A stretch of 64,000 nucleotides of DNA from Chelonoidis abingdonii (Eukaryota; Chordata; Testudines; Testudinidae): contig NC_133782.1 in assembly GCF_003597395.2 (NCBI RefSeq), positions 1,333,145 through 1,397,144 of the forward strand. Reading direction: 5' to 3'. Each line of letters begins with the position of its first letter. Positions within the stretch are counted from its first letter, which is position 1. Made by a program: the position numbers and the translations under genes. The notes below the pieces were generated by a model. That model searched no databases. It saw nothing but the letters and a program-made list of their open reading frames with translations, and was not told the origin of the DNA. Positions 24,151 to 33,940 of the stretch are shown here, one piece after another.

Positions 24151-24320
24151 GCTTTCCGCAGAATCTTTGCCACCACTTCGTCTTAAATCGCCTCTTGTCT
24201 TGCTGCGGTCCGGGCAGGGCCAGTAGCCGGTCCCTAAGAGCCATCCCCATTGCTGGTGGCAGCTAGTGAAGTTCCGGGATCCGCGGAGTGGCCTTTCCCC
24301 CCATATATAGGGTTTGTAAT
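23857..24320. promoter_or_regulatory. CpG-rich island, possible promoter
   Basis: CpG dinucleotides are dense here (gagcgccgcctccggccgaa, gctgcggtccgggcag, gggatccgcggagtgg) and become rare downstream. A TATATA motif occurs at 24303-24309 in ccccatatatagg. The island lies about 14 kb before CTNNBL1 exon 2 on the + strand and could be its promoter. However, I could not find the expected first coding exon, so the link is speculative. Confidence 0.4.
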
Positions 24321-24812
24321 GGCTTGGGAAGGAAGGAGACCATGGGACCTATGGGAATCTTTCCGCCTGCCTGTCAGTGTCATCCATCCTGTGTGTCTTT
24401 CTATTACTGTCTAATGGTTGTTTCTGTGTCCCCATAGGGCAGGCTCTGTCTGGGCCTTTGGGCTGTCCCACACATTAGCTGACTGTTAGGTCACCTTAGG
24501 CAGAAAACTTACAAGATCAATGTCAATGTCTTCACACTTTTTTGAAATTGGTTTTAATCACAATCTATCTAAATTTTTTTCTGTAGTGTTTCTCCTCAAA
24601 TATTGTAGCAGGAAAGTAAAACTGACAAGTCTATTTTTGTTATTCCAGCTGAATGAAATGCAAAAAGTAAATGTCAACATTAGTGCTGAACAGAACATTA
24701 GATTTCTAAAATGTTGTGGTGCAGTTTGTGACACAGGCGATACCTGTTTTTTAAAAGTCTTAATCTGATAATCCTCCTGACTATTCTTACTAATAAAATT
24801 TCCCTCACTGGG
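24310..24812. other. Non-coding sequence, nothing specific recognised
   Basis: The sequence becomes AT-rich after the CpG island. No exon or repeat was recognised. Confidence 0.4.
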
Positions 24813-25008
24813 GGGAGGGATAGCTCAGTGCTTTGAGCATTGGCCTGTTAAATCCAGGGTTATGAGTTCAGTCCTTGAGGGGGCCACTTAGGGATCTGGG
24901 GCAAAATCAGTACTTGGTCCTCCTAGGGAAGGCAGGGGGCTAGACTTAATGACCTTTCAAGGTCCCTTCCAGTTCTGGGAGGCAGGATATCTCCATTTGT
25001 TTATTTAT
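24813..25008 (+). mobile_element. tRNA-derived SINE with CR1-like tail
   Basis: The head carries an A-box-like tagctcagtgctttgagcat and a B-box-like ggttatgagttcagtcc about 30 bases later. The 3' part (gggggctagacttaatgacc, tttcaaggtcccttccagtt) resembles the CR1 3' end. A T-rich tail follows. This matches tRNA-derived SINEs of hidden-neck turtles, as I recall them. It is a diverged copy and not a tRNA gene. Confidence 0.8.
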
Positions 25009-25976
25009 CTAACCTTGGCATCAGGTCTTTTCTTATGTATAGTTTGTGACCTTTTGGTTCTTAGTCTACTATATTATTCTCTTGAATAGTGTTCATCTAC
25101 CTTCTCATAGCCCTCAACTTTAGAAGTGGATGTGTGGAGGTGTCTAATCTCTTGTCCAACAAATATGAATAAAATTTCCTAATATTGTGTCTGTTGTCCC
25201 TGGCATCCGATGCTGCTTTCCTGTGGGTGTCTTCTAATTCCTGAAATATGGTGCCTCAAGCTTTACTCGGTAGGTTGGGTGACCGCTGGAACACATTGGT
25301 ACTCTGTTCACATCTCCAATTGTTCTTGCTTTCTTAACTGTTGAAAATGTGGCTTTAAGTTATTGTTCACAGTTGTCCTAAATCCTTTTCCTGAATAGAG
25401 CCTATACTCATTTCACAGCCTTCTTCATTACTGTCAGCCATTATGTTGCACAAGTCACTTTTGAGTGCATTTTATCTGGATCCTTTTAAACCCAGTTTCC
25501 CTCCTCTTGAGTAGTGTGTATTATTTCATGAAGTTTGTTCTCTTGTTGGCCTACAACCATGAGAGCCTTATCAGAGAATGTTTGAACTTTTTCTAGTCAA
25601 ATGTAGCAAACCACTTATTTCCCCTGACCATAGTGAGCCTGGAATACTGTCCTGTTGGCAACTGAATGAGACCTTGTATGGTGATTTATAATGTTGGGAT
25701 CCCTCTTATGCTACTAAGGACTTGGAGATTCGTTCTTGAGCAAACTAGTTCTTTGCCTTATAGTTCAGTACAGTATGAAACCAAAAGACACTTTAATGTA
25801 TTAGCCAACGTATACGTAAGTATAAAACTCCTGTTCAGGTAGATTATTTCTGCAGTCCTTAGAACTGTCTGGAAGTGGGATTTGTTATAACCTTGGGATA
25901 TCTCTCTCTAGGGGAGAGAGCACTTGTGAATATGCTCTGTTTATTGCCTGTGATACAGGCAGCCTATTAGTTAGGA
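25009..25976. other. AT-rich non-coding sequence, nothing specific recognised
   Basis: No supported exon or repeat family is visible in this stretch. Confidence 0.4.
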
Positions 25977-25977
25977 G

Positions 25978-26497
25978 AAAGAACAGGAGTACTTGTGGCA
26001 CCTTAGATACTAACAAATGTATTTGAGCATAAGCTTTTGTGGGCTAAAACCCATTTCATCGGATGCAGAGAATGGAACACGCAAGATATTTATACATGCA
26101 GAGATCATGAAAAGATGGGAGTAGCCATGCCAACTGTAAGAGGCCAATCAATTGAGATGAGCTATCATCAGCCGGAGAGAGAATAAAAACCTTTGAAGTG
26201 ATAATCAAGATGACCCATAGAAGGTGTGAGGATATTTTAACATGGGGAAATAGATACAATTAGATTATCACTTCAAAGATTTTTTTTCTTTCTCTGGCTG
26301 ATGATAGCTCATCTCAATTGATTGGTCTCTTACAGTTGGCATGGCTACTCCCGCCTTTTCATGTTCTCTTTGTATAAATATCATCTTTCTGTGTGTTCCA
26401 TTCTATGCATCTGATGAAGTGGGTTCTAGCCCATGAAAGCTTATGCTCAAATACATTTGTTGGTCTCTAAGGTGCCACAAGTACTCCTGTTCTTTTT
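25978..26497. mobile_element. Long fold-back element, about 520 bp
   Basis: The left arm starts aaagaacaggagtacttgtg and contains gagcataagcttttgtgggc. The right arm is its inverse: gcccatgaaagcttatgctc, then gccacaagtactcctgttct. Arms continue inwards (tgaagtgataatc near 26200 against gattatcacttca near 26266), leaving a central loop of about 60 bp around 26237. Sequence beyond the right arm (ggatacagactaacacggct) is the usual family end. The same family occurs at 9383 and 44640. Confidence 0.85.
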
Positions 26498-26539
26498 GCG
26501 GATACAGACTAACACGGCTGCTACTGTGAAACCTGCCAT

Positions 26540-27572
26540 TAGTTAGGGTGTGTTTAAATTTCTGAAGTACCATTACTTTGAGGTGGAGAGGAAAAACTTC
26601 CATTGACTTTAGGGAGTTTCTGTGTTTTCTTTTCCACATGAGTGAGTTATTCTGGAAGGATGTGGAAGGGATCCTGCTGTGTTAATTCCTCCTCTGTGTC
26701 TTCAGCTCACTCTGGCATGGAAGCTGCAGAGTGCTGCTTACCTTCTCGCATTGTCAACAAAATGCGACCTCATCCTCTGACAGCTCCATGGGGGTCCGGT
26801 TGCTCCAGATCAAGTTCAGCACATCTTTCCTTTCTAAAACTCTTTGTGGACTTGCTCTTCCTGTGTCTCAGATCTTCCCCTTCCTATCCATCCAGCCATC
26901 TGTCTACTGACTGACAGTACTAATCTTGCTGCTTTTGATATGAGACCCTTTCCCTCGATTGCTCTTGTATCTCTCCATTTTACCAACTTTCCATCCAATT
27001 TCCAGTCCCAAGTGAAAACATTCATTTTTCACTGGTTTCTACTTTCTCATTTTTCTCAGGCTCTGTTATTTATTTCTAAGTATTTTGTGGCACAATTTGT
27101 TTGTATGTAAGATGTTATAAAATACAAAGTTGCACTATATTTCATTCAGTTCGCTTATTTCAGCAGCTCTTCTGGAAAGGACGATTTATTCCTCATGTTT
27201 TTCTTGTTTCAAAATGAAAGATAAGTCCCTGTTTGATTCTATTCCACTCTGGCGGGGAGGGCGTGCTCACATCTACTTGAAATATTTGATATAATCTCTG
27301 ATTTCTCTAAACCTCTTGAATTCCTATTTCCCAGGGAAATGGTCTTTCTACTACAGGGCTATGGATAATTTTTGAAGGATTCTTGGGAGGCAGGGTATGA
27401 AGAAATCCTCTCTTCCTCTCAGTTCTCATGGGTTTGGCTGCTGGTCTTGCCAGCAACCTATTCTCTACTTGTGGGTACTTTTTAAAAAAAAAATGAAAAA
27501 TTATTATATCCTGCAGCTTTCAGTGAAACCTAGGTTGGGGGTTAAGGGAGGGATGCTTCTGTTATTGGACTG
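26540..27572. other. AT-rich non-coding sequence, nothing specific recognised
   Basis: Short open frames without motifs. An A tract lies at about 27482-27492. Confidence 0.4.
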
Positions 27573-29148
27573 GTAGCCGAAACATAGAATTCTTTGAGAG
27601 GGTCAACAAGCATGTGAAGAAGGGGGATCCAGTGGATATCTTGTGTTTAGATTTTCAGAAAGTCTTTGACAAGTCCCTCGGCAAAGGTTCTTAAGCAAAG
27701 TGAGCTGTCATGGGATAAGAGGGAAGGTCCTCTCATGGATCAGCAACTGGTTAAAAGATAAGAAACAAAGGGTAGGAATAAATGGTCATTTCTCAGAATG
27801 GAGAGAGGTAAATAGTGGTGTCCCGGAGGGGTCTGTACTGGGCCCAGTTCTAGTCAACAGATTCATAAATGATCTGGAAAAAGGGTAAACAGTGAGGTGG
27901 CAAAATTTGCAGATGATACAAAACTACTCAAGATAGTTAAGTTCCAGGCAGACTGCGAAGAACTACAAAAGGATCTCTCAAAACTGGGTAACTGGGCAGC
28001 AAAATGGCAGATGGAAATTTAGTGTTGATAAATGCAAAGTAATGCATATTGGAAAACATAATCCCAACTATGTGTATAAAACGATGGGGTCTAAATTAGC
28101 TGACACAACTCAAGAAAGAGATCTTGGAGTCGTTGTGGATAGTTCCTTGAAAACATCCACTCAATGTACCACGGCAGTCAAAAAAGTGAACAGAATGTTG
28201 GGAATCCTTAAGAAAGGGATAGACAACAAGACAGACAATATCATATTGCCTCTATGTAAATCCATGGTACAACCACATCTTGAATACTGCGTGCAGTTTT
28301 GGTCTCAAAAAAGATATTGGACTTGGAAAAGGTTCAGAAAAGGGCAACAAAATGATTAGTGGTATGGAACGACTGCCATTTGAGGAGAGATTAATAAGCC
28401 TAGGACTTTTCAGCTTGGAAAAGAGATGACTAAGGGGGGATATGATAGAGGTCTATAAAATCATGATTGGTGTGGAGAAAGCAAATAAGGAAGCATTATT
28501 TACTCTTTCTCATAACACAAGAACTAGGGGTCACTGTGATAAGCGTCTGTCTCAAATCTGGACCTTAGCGTCCAAAATCTGGGTGCTTACTATGAACTTC
28601 CCCAAGCTTTTACCAGCTTGGATCTGATATCGCTGCCACCATCCGAAGTTTTTCCAGGGTTTCGGCCCCCTCTCGGGTTCCCCAAACCTTTCCTTGGGGG
28701 ACCCCCTCTCTGGTCTCCCTTTGTTCACCCTTTACAGGTAAAAGAAAATTAACCCTTACCTATCTACTTATGACAGTCACCAAATGAAATTAATAGGCAG
28801 CAGGTTTAAAAGAAAAAAGGAAGTATTTTTTTCACACAACGCTCAGTCAGCCTGTGGAACTTCTTGCCAGAGCATGTTGTGAAGGCCAAGACTATAACAG
28901 AGTTCAAAAAAGAGCTAGAAAAATTCATGGAGGATAGGTCCATCAATGTCTGTTAGCCAGAATGGGCAGGAATGGTGTTCCTAGCCTCTGTTTGCCAGAA
29001 GCTGGGAATGGGTGACAAGAAATGTATCACTTGATTACCTGTTCTGTTCCTTCCCTCTGGGGCACCTAGCATTGGCCACTGTTGGAAGACAGGATGCTGG
29101 GCTAGATGGACCTTTGGTCTGACCTGGTATAGCCATTCTTAAGTTTTT
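27573..29148 (+). mobile_element. CR1 LINE, 5'-truncated, interrupted by an LTR
   Basis: Reverse-transcriptase fragments are clear: [40 protein letters not shown], then later HLEYCVQFWS. The element runs to the standard CR1 3' end (ggctagatggacctttggtc, tagccattctta). Several frameshifts and stops show it is inactive. A 241-bp LTR with target-site duplication is inserted at 28535-28775. The 5' border is approximate. Confidence 0.9.
28535..28775 (-). mobile_element. Solo LTR (241 bp, probably shortened) nested in CR1
   Basis: The insertion starts TGTGATAAG and ends CTTATGACA, nearly inverse ends. It is flanked by perfect 5-bp direct repeats GTCAC at 28530-28534 and 28776-28780. Removing it and one repeat rejoins the CR1 phrase ctaggggtcaccaaatgaaa. 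Read on the - strand it opens like a family I recall as frequent in turtles (start TGTCATAA, then ggttaattttcttttacctg). Confidence 0.88.
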
Positions 29149-30186
29149 AGTGGGATAAACCATCTTGATCATGTTGGATAATCCCTGCTCCAGAGGTGCC
29201 TCCTAGCACATGATTATTGAGAGTATCTGCACTTTTTCTCTACCAGATAAAAAGCCACATAATTAAAATCCTGTGCTATTGTGGCCTTTCTGCAAAGTCC
29301 CCTGGTCTTCTCTGCTTTCCCCATCACAAACCTTTATTGCTTTCCCTATATTGTTTCAGATTTCTCCTCTCTGAACAGTTAATATGTGTCCCTACTTAAT
29401 CAAGAAGCTGTGCTCCCTCAGTGCCAAATTTGGCATGGAAGATTTCAGACGCTATGCCTCCAATTCTGCACCAAGTGCTGGCCAAAATGGAAAAAGGAAT
29501 TTCTTGCAGCAGAGAATACAATTAAACTGACTCCAGCACCTGGCTGTTTATACAGAGCTCAGGAATCCATAAACTTTATGCGCTTCTGCAAAATAGTTGC
29601 AGATGGTCTAAACCAATGATTAAATATTGCTGCTGTTTTGCCCAGAAATGCTGTGCCCATACCCTCTGTGTTTGGTTTCCAATTAGAGTGGTAATTTCCA
29701 ATTACAGAGCCAACTCCAGTGATTTCCAGACATCTCTTTCAGTTATCAGTGGAGAGGAGAAGGGCAGATGTTTTTAATCCTGCTCAGATGCGGATTTCCC
29801 TGCTGTATGTAGAAATTACAAACTGCTTTGGTTTTAGATAGACTGCGTTTGTGAAATAAAAGGAAATAGTGAAAGCAGGAATCAATGTAAAGCTTGGCTG
29901 CACTGGCTGGAGTTATGTTCTTAAACTGTAGCTCTTGTTAAATTTGCTAAGCTTGACTCACAGTGGGATCTGTCTCAATTAGTGTAGGTGCATGATGGTG
30001 TACAGATCGCTTACCATACATTTGCTGGGTAATGAATGCAGGTGAAGCTGAAGACAATTAATGCAGCTTGAGAAGCCGTGGACTTGGTGAATATTTACAA
30101 CCTTATTAACCCAGTGCATCTCCTGCAACTGATAAGCTGTTCCCAGTAACTTCAACTCTGGTCATTCTCTCTAGTTAAAGTAGTAG
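29149..30186. other. Non-coding sequence, nothing specific recognised
   Basis: No supported exon, RNA gene or repeat family. Confidence 0.4.
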
Positions 30187-30194
30187 TCCGTAGC

Positions 30195-30421
30195 CAGGGC
30201 TGGCTCCAGGCACCAGCTCAGTAAGCAGGTGCTTTGGGCAGCCAAGGGGAGGGGGCGGCACATCGGGCTCTTCGGCAGCAATTCAACGGCAGGTCCCTCT
30301 CGGAGGGAAGGACCTACTGCCAAAGAAGAAAGCAGCGCGGTGGAGCTGCCGCCAATCATGACTGCGGCATTTATTTTTTTTCCCGCCACTTCGGGCAGCA
30401 AAAACCCTGGAGCTGGCCCTG
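30195..30421. mobile_element. hAT-type non-autonomous transposon, 227 bp
   Basis: Terminal inverted repeats CAGGGCTGGCTCCAGG and CCTGGAGCTGGCCCTG bound the element. The flanking 8-bp duplications TCCGTAGC (30187-30194) and TCCATAGC (30422-30429) match at seven of eight bases. An 8-bp duplication and CAG-type ends are hallmarks of hAT elements. No transposase is encoded. Confidence 0.85.
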
Positions 30422-30769
30422 TCCATAGCACCTGCCATCGTATGTTTGAAATGCTTGCAAGGTTCATCATTGCCCAGTTCATCAGGAATGAATGCCCTGA
30501 AGCTAAGATAATGAACTTGAAACATGACCCTGAACTCTGCCTTTCCATGTGCGGTCTCCTTCCCCTCCTGTAGACTGGAAAGCTTGTAAAAGGCCTGGGA
30601 AAAACAAACCAGAGCAAAATAATACAAAACTGAAATAAGCATCACTTCCTATCCTGTCTTATGACTTGCTTGCCTATGTGAAGTGAGTTGCTGGTTCTCA
30701 TATGCATGGCTAACGATTGTATCTATGTCTCACAAAAACCACTATAACAGGCTTCCATTTTGCAGTCTC

Positions 30770-31030
30770 AAGGTATAGCTATACTGCAGTTAAAAATCCA
30801 TGCATGGCCTGTGCAAACTGAATCAGGCTCAGGCCAAGGGGCTGTTTAATTGTGGTGTAGACATGTGGGCTTGGGCTGCAGCCCAGTCTCTGGGACCCTC
30901 CCACCTTGTAGGGTCCCAGAGCCTGGGCTCCAGTCTGAGCCCAAATGTCTACACTGCAACTGAAAACCCCTTAGCCTGAGTCAGCTGGCATTGGCCAGCC
31001 ATGAGTATCTAATTGCAATAGACCTACCCT
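30770..31030. mobile_element. Palindromic 'TCTACACTG' element, 261 bp
   Basis: The left half reads ctatactgcagttaaaaatc, ggcctgtgcaaactga, aggggctgtttaattg and gtgtagacatgtgggc; the right half carries the inverse of each. The centre is ggaccctcccaccttgtagg at about 30895. It is a clear inverted-repeat structure with related copies at 17461 and 22394. Confidence 0.8.
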
Positions 31031-32492
31031 GAGAAGAGAGGCCAAGGATTGAATTGACCACTGGCTTCTGGTCTTAAGCTGAATGACCCAACTTTTGATG
31101 AGAGAGTCAGCAGGAGTTTCAGAATAGCATATTTGAATTTAGTTATTTTGGGACACAGTTCAGATCTTATATTGCGAGAGGTGATTCTTTGGGAACTTTC
31201 AGGTTGCTCTGCTGAGCACAAAGGAGGGTGGTGTTCTTTCAGGCTTTGATACCATGCAAGATGGAAAAGTATTGGGAATTGTGCAGCTGACTGTGTGGAT
31301 GGGTCTTAGCAATGCTACAAGTTCCTTTAAACCTGTTCTTGCCAGTGCATGTTCTGCCACTGTCTGTGCATGTGTGCCTTGGTTATTAACTTGATCTTGA
31401 TGGTAGAGATGGGTTTCTTACGGCAAGACTGTGGTGTCTGTTAAAGGCTAGCCTTCTAGTTTTTGGCAGCTGTTTGTGGTATAGTCTTTCAGTAACTGGC
31501 ATATCTTCATTCATCTCTGAATCATTCCCCAGCATGAAACAAAGGCAGACAAGTGCAGGACTTATTGGATGTGGTATGATCAATTTTTATCCCCTTTCCT
31601 TGCAAATATTTACCAGGGGTCATCACCTTAATTTTTTTCTGCTCTTGCTGGCCAGTGTCAATCTGCGGGGAGGGAGGAATCTTCAGATTTTTATGACTTC
31701 ACAACTTTTTCCTTTTTGTGCCCCTTAAGCAGTAGCAAGCTGCCTTTTATGACTTTTGCACCCAGTGCAGGAAAGGGGAGAGGAAAGGAGTTAAAGGAGA
31801 ATTAAGACTTCCTGCATCCATGTGGCTGAAGTGCACAGGTTCCCTTCCCTATGTATTTGCTGGCTTGTGTGACTCGCAGCTCTGGGGAAGTATTTATGAA
31901 TTTTTCTTATACTTGGTTGTTTAGTTGTTTTGTTTTTTTAATATTTAGATTTCACATTACCTAAAATTGCTCATCTTTTTTGAGTTATGGCAATGAGAAG
32001 TGAGATTGAGTGTGTCTGGTTTAACACAGGTGTTACAAACAGGATTGAGATTCTTGGAAAGAGATGGCTGGAGTTTTGGGACTCGTTTTCAGAAGTTATT
32101 CTAAATTGACAACTAATGGATAGTTTTTCCTGATGGCTCTTTCGAGCTGGTTGCAAGTGGCTGAGTTTTGCTCACAAAGGGAGCTCGATCGCTGGAGAAG
32201 GTTCCTTTCAGATGTCTTTAATAAATGATTTCTGAGCTCCATAGTAACAAAGTTACTATGCCTCTGCATCATGCAAAGCAGGTCTCTGTATTATTGAAAT
32301 AAGTAAGTTAGCCAGGTTTCTTTAAATCTTCCTGATTCATTGAGGAAGCAGTCAGGGCTTAAAATGTGTTCCCAGATTTCTGTGGGATACACCATTTTGT
32401 TAGTGATGGATGATTCCCTGCACAGGGGAAGGTAAGGCAGGTGCCCTCTAGTTTGATTGATTATTCACTGATTTAGGACACATCTTTTTTGA
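31031..32492. other. Non-coding sequence, nothing specific recognised
   Basis: AT-leaning sequence with only short frames; no element was recognised. Confidence 0.4.
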
Positions 32493-32685
32493 TAGACTCA
32501 TAGAATATCAGGGTTGGAAGGGACTTCAGGGCGTCATCTAGTCCAACCCCCTGCTGAAAGCAGGACCAATCCGCAGGCAAATTTTTGCCCCTGATCCCTC
32601 AGTGGCCCTCAAGGGATTGAGCTCACAACCCTGGGTTTAGCAGGCCAGTGCTCAAACCACTGAGCTTCACCATCTCAACCCATAG
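32493..32685 (-). mobile_element. tRNA-SINE/CR1-tail composite, antisense
   Basis: Read on the - strand, a tRNA-like head (box-B-like gggttgtgagctcaatccct) is followed directly by a CR1 3' end, whose complement here reads catagaatatcagggttgga and agtccaaccccctgct. This composite structure is how such SINEs borrow the CR1 machinery. The copy is fairly complete. Confidence 0.8.
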
Positions 32686-32834
32686 GCAGAGCTCTTTCTC
32701 TTTTGATACTGGATCCAAGGACAGACCTTGAGTTAGGACTTGCCAACACGAGGGTAAATCCGGAAAGAGGTAAGATGTAAATTTAAAGCAGATTAATTAT
32801 TCCTGACTAACTCCATGGGTAGACGTGCTTATTC
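32686..32834. other. Short non-coding interval
   Basis: Nothing recognised. Confidence 0.3.
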
Positions 32835-33046
32835 CAGAATAAGAGTATCAGGGGGTAGCCGTGTTAGTTTGGATCTGTAAAAAGCAACAGAGTGTCCGGT
32901 GGCACCTTTAAGACTAACAGACGTATTGGAGCATAAGCTTTTGTGGGTGATGAAGTGGGTATTCACCCACAAAAGCTTATGCTCCAATACGTCTGTTAGT
33001 TTTAAAGGTGCCACAGGACTCTCTGTTGCTTTTTACAGAATAAGAG
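32835..33046. mobile_element. Fold-back retroposon-like element with 11-bp target-site duplication
   Basis: Perfect 11-bp direct repeats CAGAATAAGAG lie at 32835-32845 and 33036-33046. Between them the element starts tatcagggggtagccgtgtt, then a 74-base arm (32877-32950) is followed after a 12-base loop by its inverted copy (32963-33036) with only three mismatches. It belongs to the same family as 12198-12321 but is internally inverted and duplicated. Confidence 0.88.
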
Positions 33047-33479
33047 TGTCCATGCACAAGGTTAATCAGGAACAGCTGTTGTGGAATAACTCCTCATGTA
33101 GGCGAGCCCTTAAATCCACATGTGAGAACAAAAAATTCCCGTTCCAGGATGCATTATCTTAAAACTTTACATTTGGTCATTTTTAATTTGCTACTAGTGT
33201 AGCAAATTACACCTAAAAAAACTATAACTGAAAGAGAGTAGAGAGAAAGGCTTTGTTTTTTCCCATCAGTTTGTTTACTTTTTGCATTTGACAGCATTTT
33301 ATGAATATAAATTTCACCCTACGACCCAGCAGAGTCAGATGGTTCTTCCTGAAGAAGAAAAACGTATTTACAAAATCTGATTTTAAGTTTTAAATACAGA
33401 AATTTGTTTTTTAATCTAAAAATCATACATTTGTATCTATCTAGTTATCTGTAAGTGTAAAGTATAATTTAATTTTATG
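33047..33479. other. AT-rich non-coding sequence, nothing specific recognised
   Basis: No supported feature. Confidence 0.4.
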
Positions 33480-33810
33480 CAGTGGTGTTGTAGCCTTGTC
33501 AGTCCCAGGATATTAGAGAGGCCCAGGTGGTTGAGGTAATGTCTTTTTATTGGACCAACTTCTGTTGGTAGGAGAGACAAACTTTCAACCTTATACAGAG
33601 CTCTTCTTCAGGTCTGGGAAATGCCCTCGGCGTGCCCCTTGAAATACGTATTAACGTCATATGCTAAACAGTCTGTTCCGCCTTGTATTTAACTGTGACT
33701 CTCGAAGTACATGTCCCAGACCTGAGGAAGAGCTCTGCGTAAGCTCGAAAGCCTGTCTTTCTCACCCACAGAAGTTGGTCCAGTTGAAGAAATTACCTCA
33801 CCTACCTTGT
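33480..33810. mobile_element. Palindromic element, 'GTTGTAGCC...GTCAGTCCCAGGATATTAGAGAG' family
   Basis: The left half (ttattggaccaacttctgtt, acagagctcttcttcaggtc) at 33480-33625 is mirrored at 33711-33810 (gacctgaggaagagctct, cagaagttggtccagttgaa). About 85 bp of unrelated-looking sequence lies between. It resembles the other fold-back elements in design but differs in sequence. Confidence 0.8.
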
Positions 33811-33940
33811 CAACTTAATTTTAGATTGTTAGCTTTCTGGGGCAGGAAATGTCATTTATTGCATATTTGTACAGTGCCTGGCGCAACGGGGCTGTCACTT
33901 GATTGAAGCCCCAAGGCACTACAGCAGCATAAATAGTAAA
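33811..33940 (+). mobile_element. MIR-like SINE 3' fragment
   Basis: gattgttagctttctggggc, ttgtacagtgcctggcgcaa and gccccaaggcactacagcag match the 3' part of a common reptile MIR-like SINE. Confidence 0.5.

Noticed and set aside
23143..24186. 347-codon open frame on the + strand, with 342- and 252-codon frames on the - strand
   Set aside because: The frames overlap on both strands across a C-rich repeat and an exact duplication. Composition alone removes stop codons, and no domain or homolog is recognisable. The Leu-run, signal-peptide-like segments come from the AGC/CTG triplets.
24222..24250. Possible - strand gene start (Met-Gly-Met-Ala-Leu-Arg-Asp) about 55 bp from a TATATA motif
   Set aside because: It looks promoter-like, but I recognise no protein, and the frame runs straight into the triplet repeat. 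Evidence is too thin to call a gene.
24302..24312. CArG-box-like CCATATATAGG
   Set aside because: It has seven A/T bases between CC and GG rather than six, and there is no supporting context.
24813..24890. tRNA gene on the basis of A-box and B-box-like motifs
   Set aside because: No cloverleaf can be completed, and the head is followed by a CR1-like tail, so it is a SINE.
27700..28359. Functional reverse-transcriptase gene
   Set aside because: The CR1 frame is broken by several frameshifts and stops, 5'-truncated and interrupted by an LTR.
30171..30645. Overlapping 148-, 120- and 114-codon frames
   Set aside because: They overlap each other on both strands and coincide with a hAT element that has target-site duplications.
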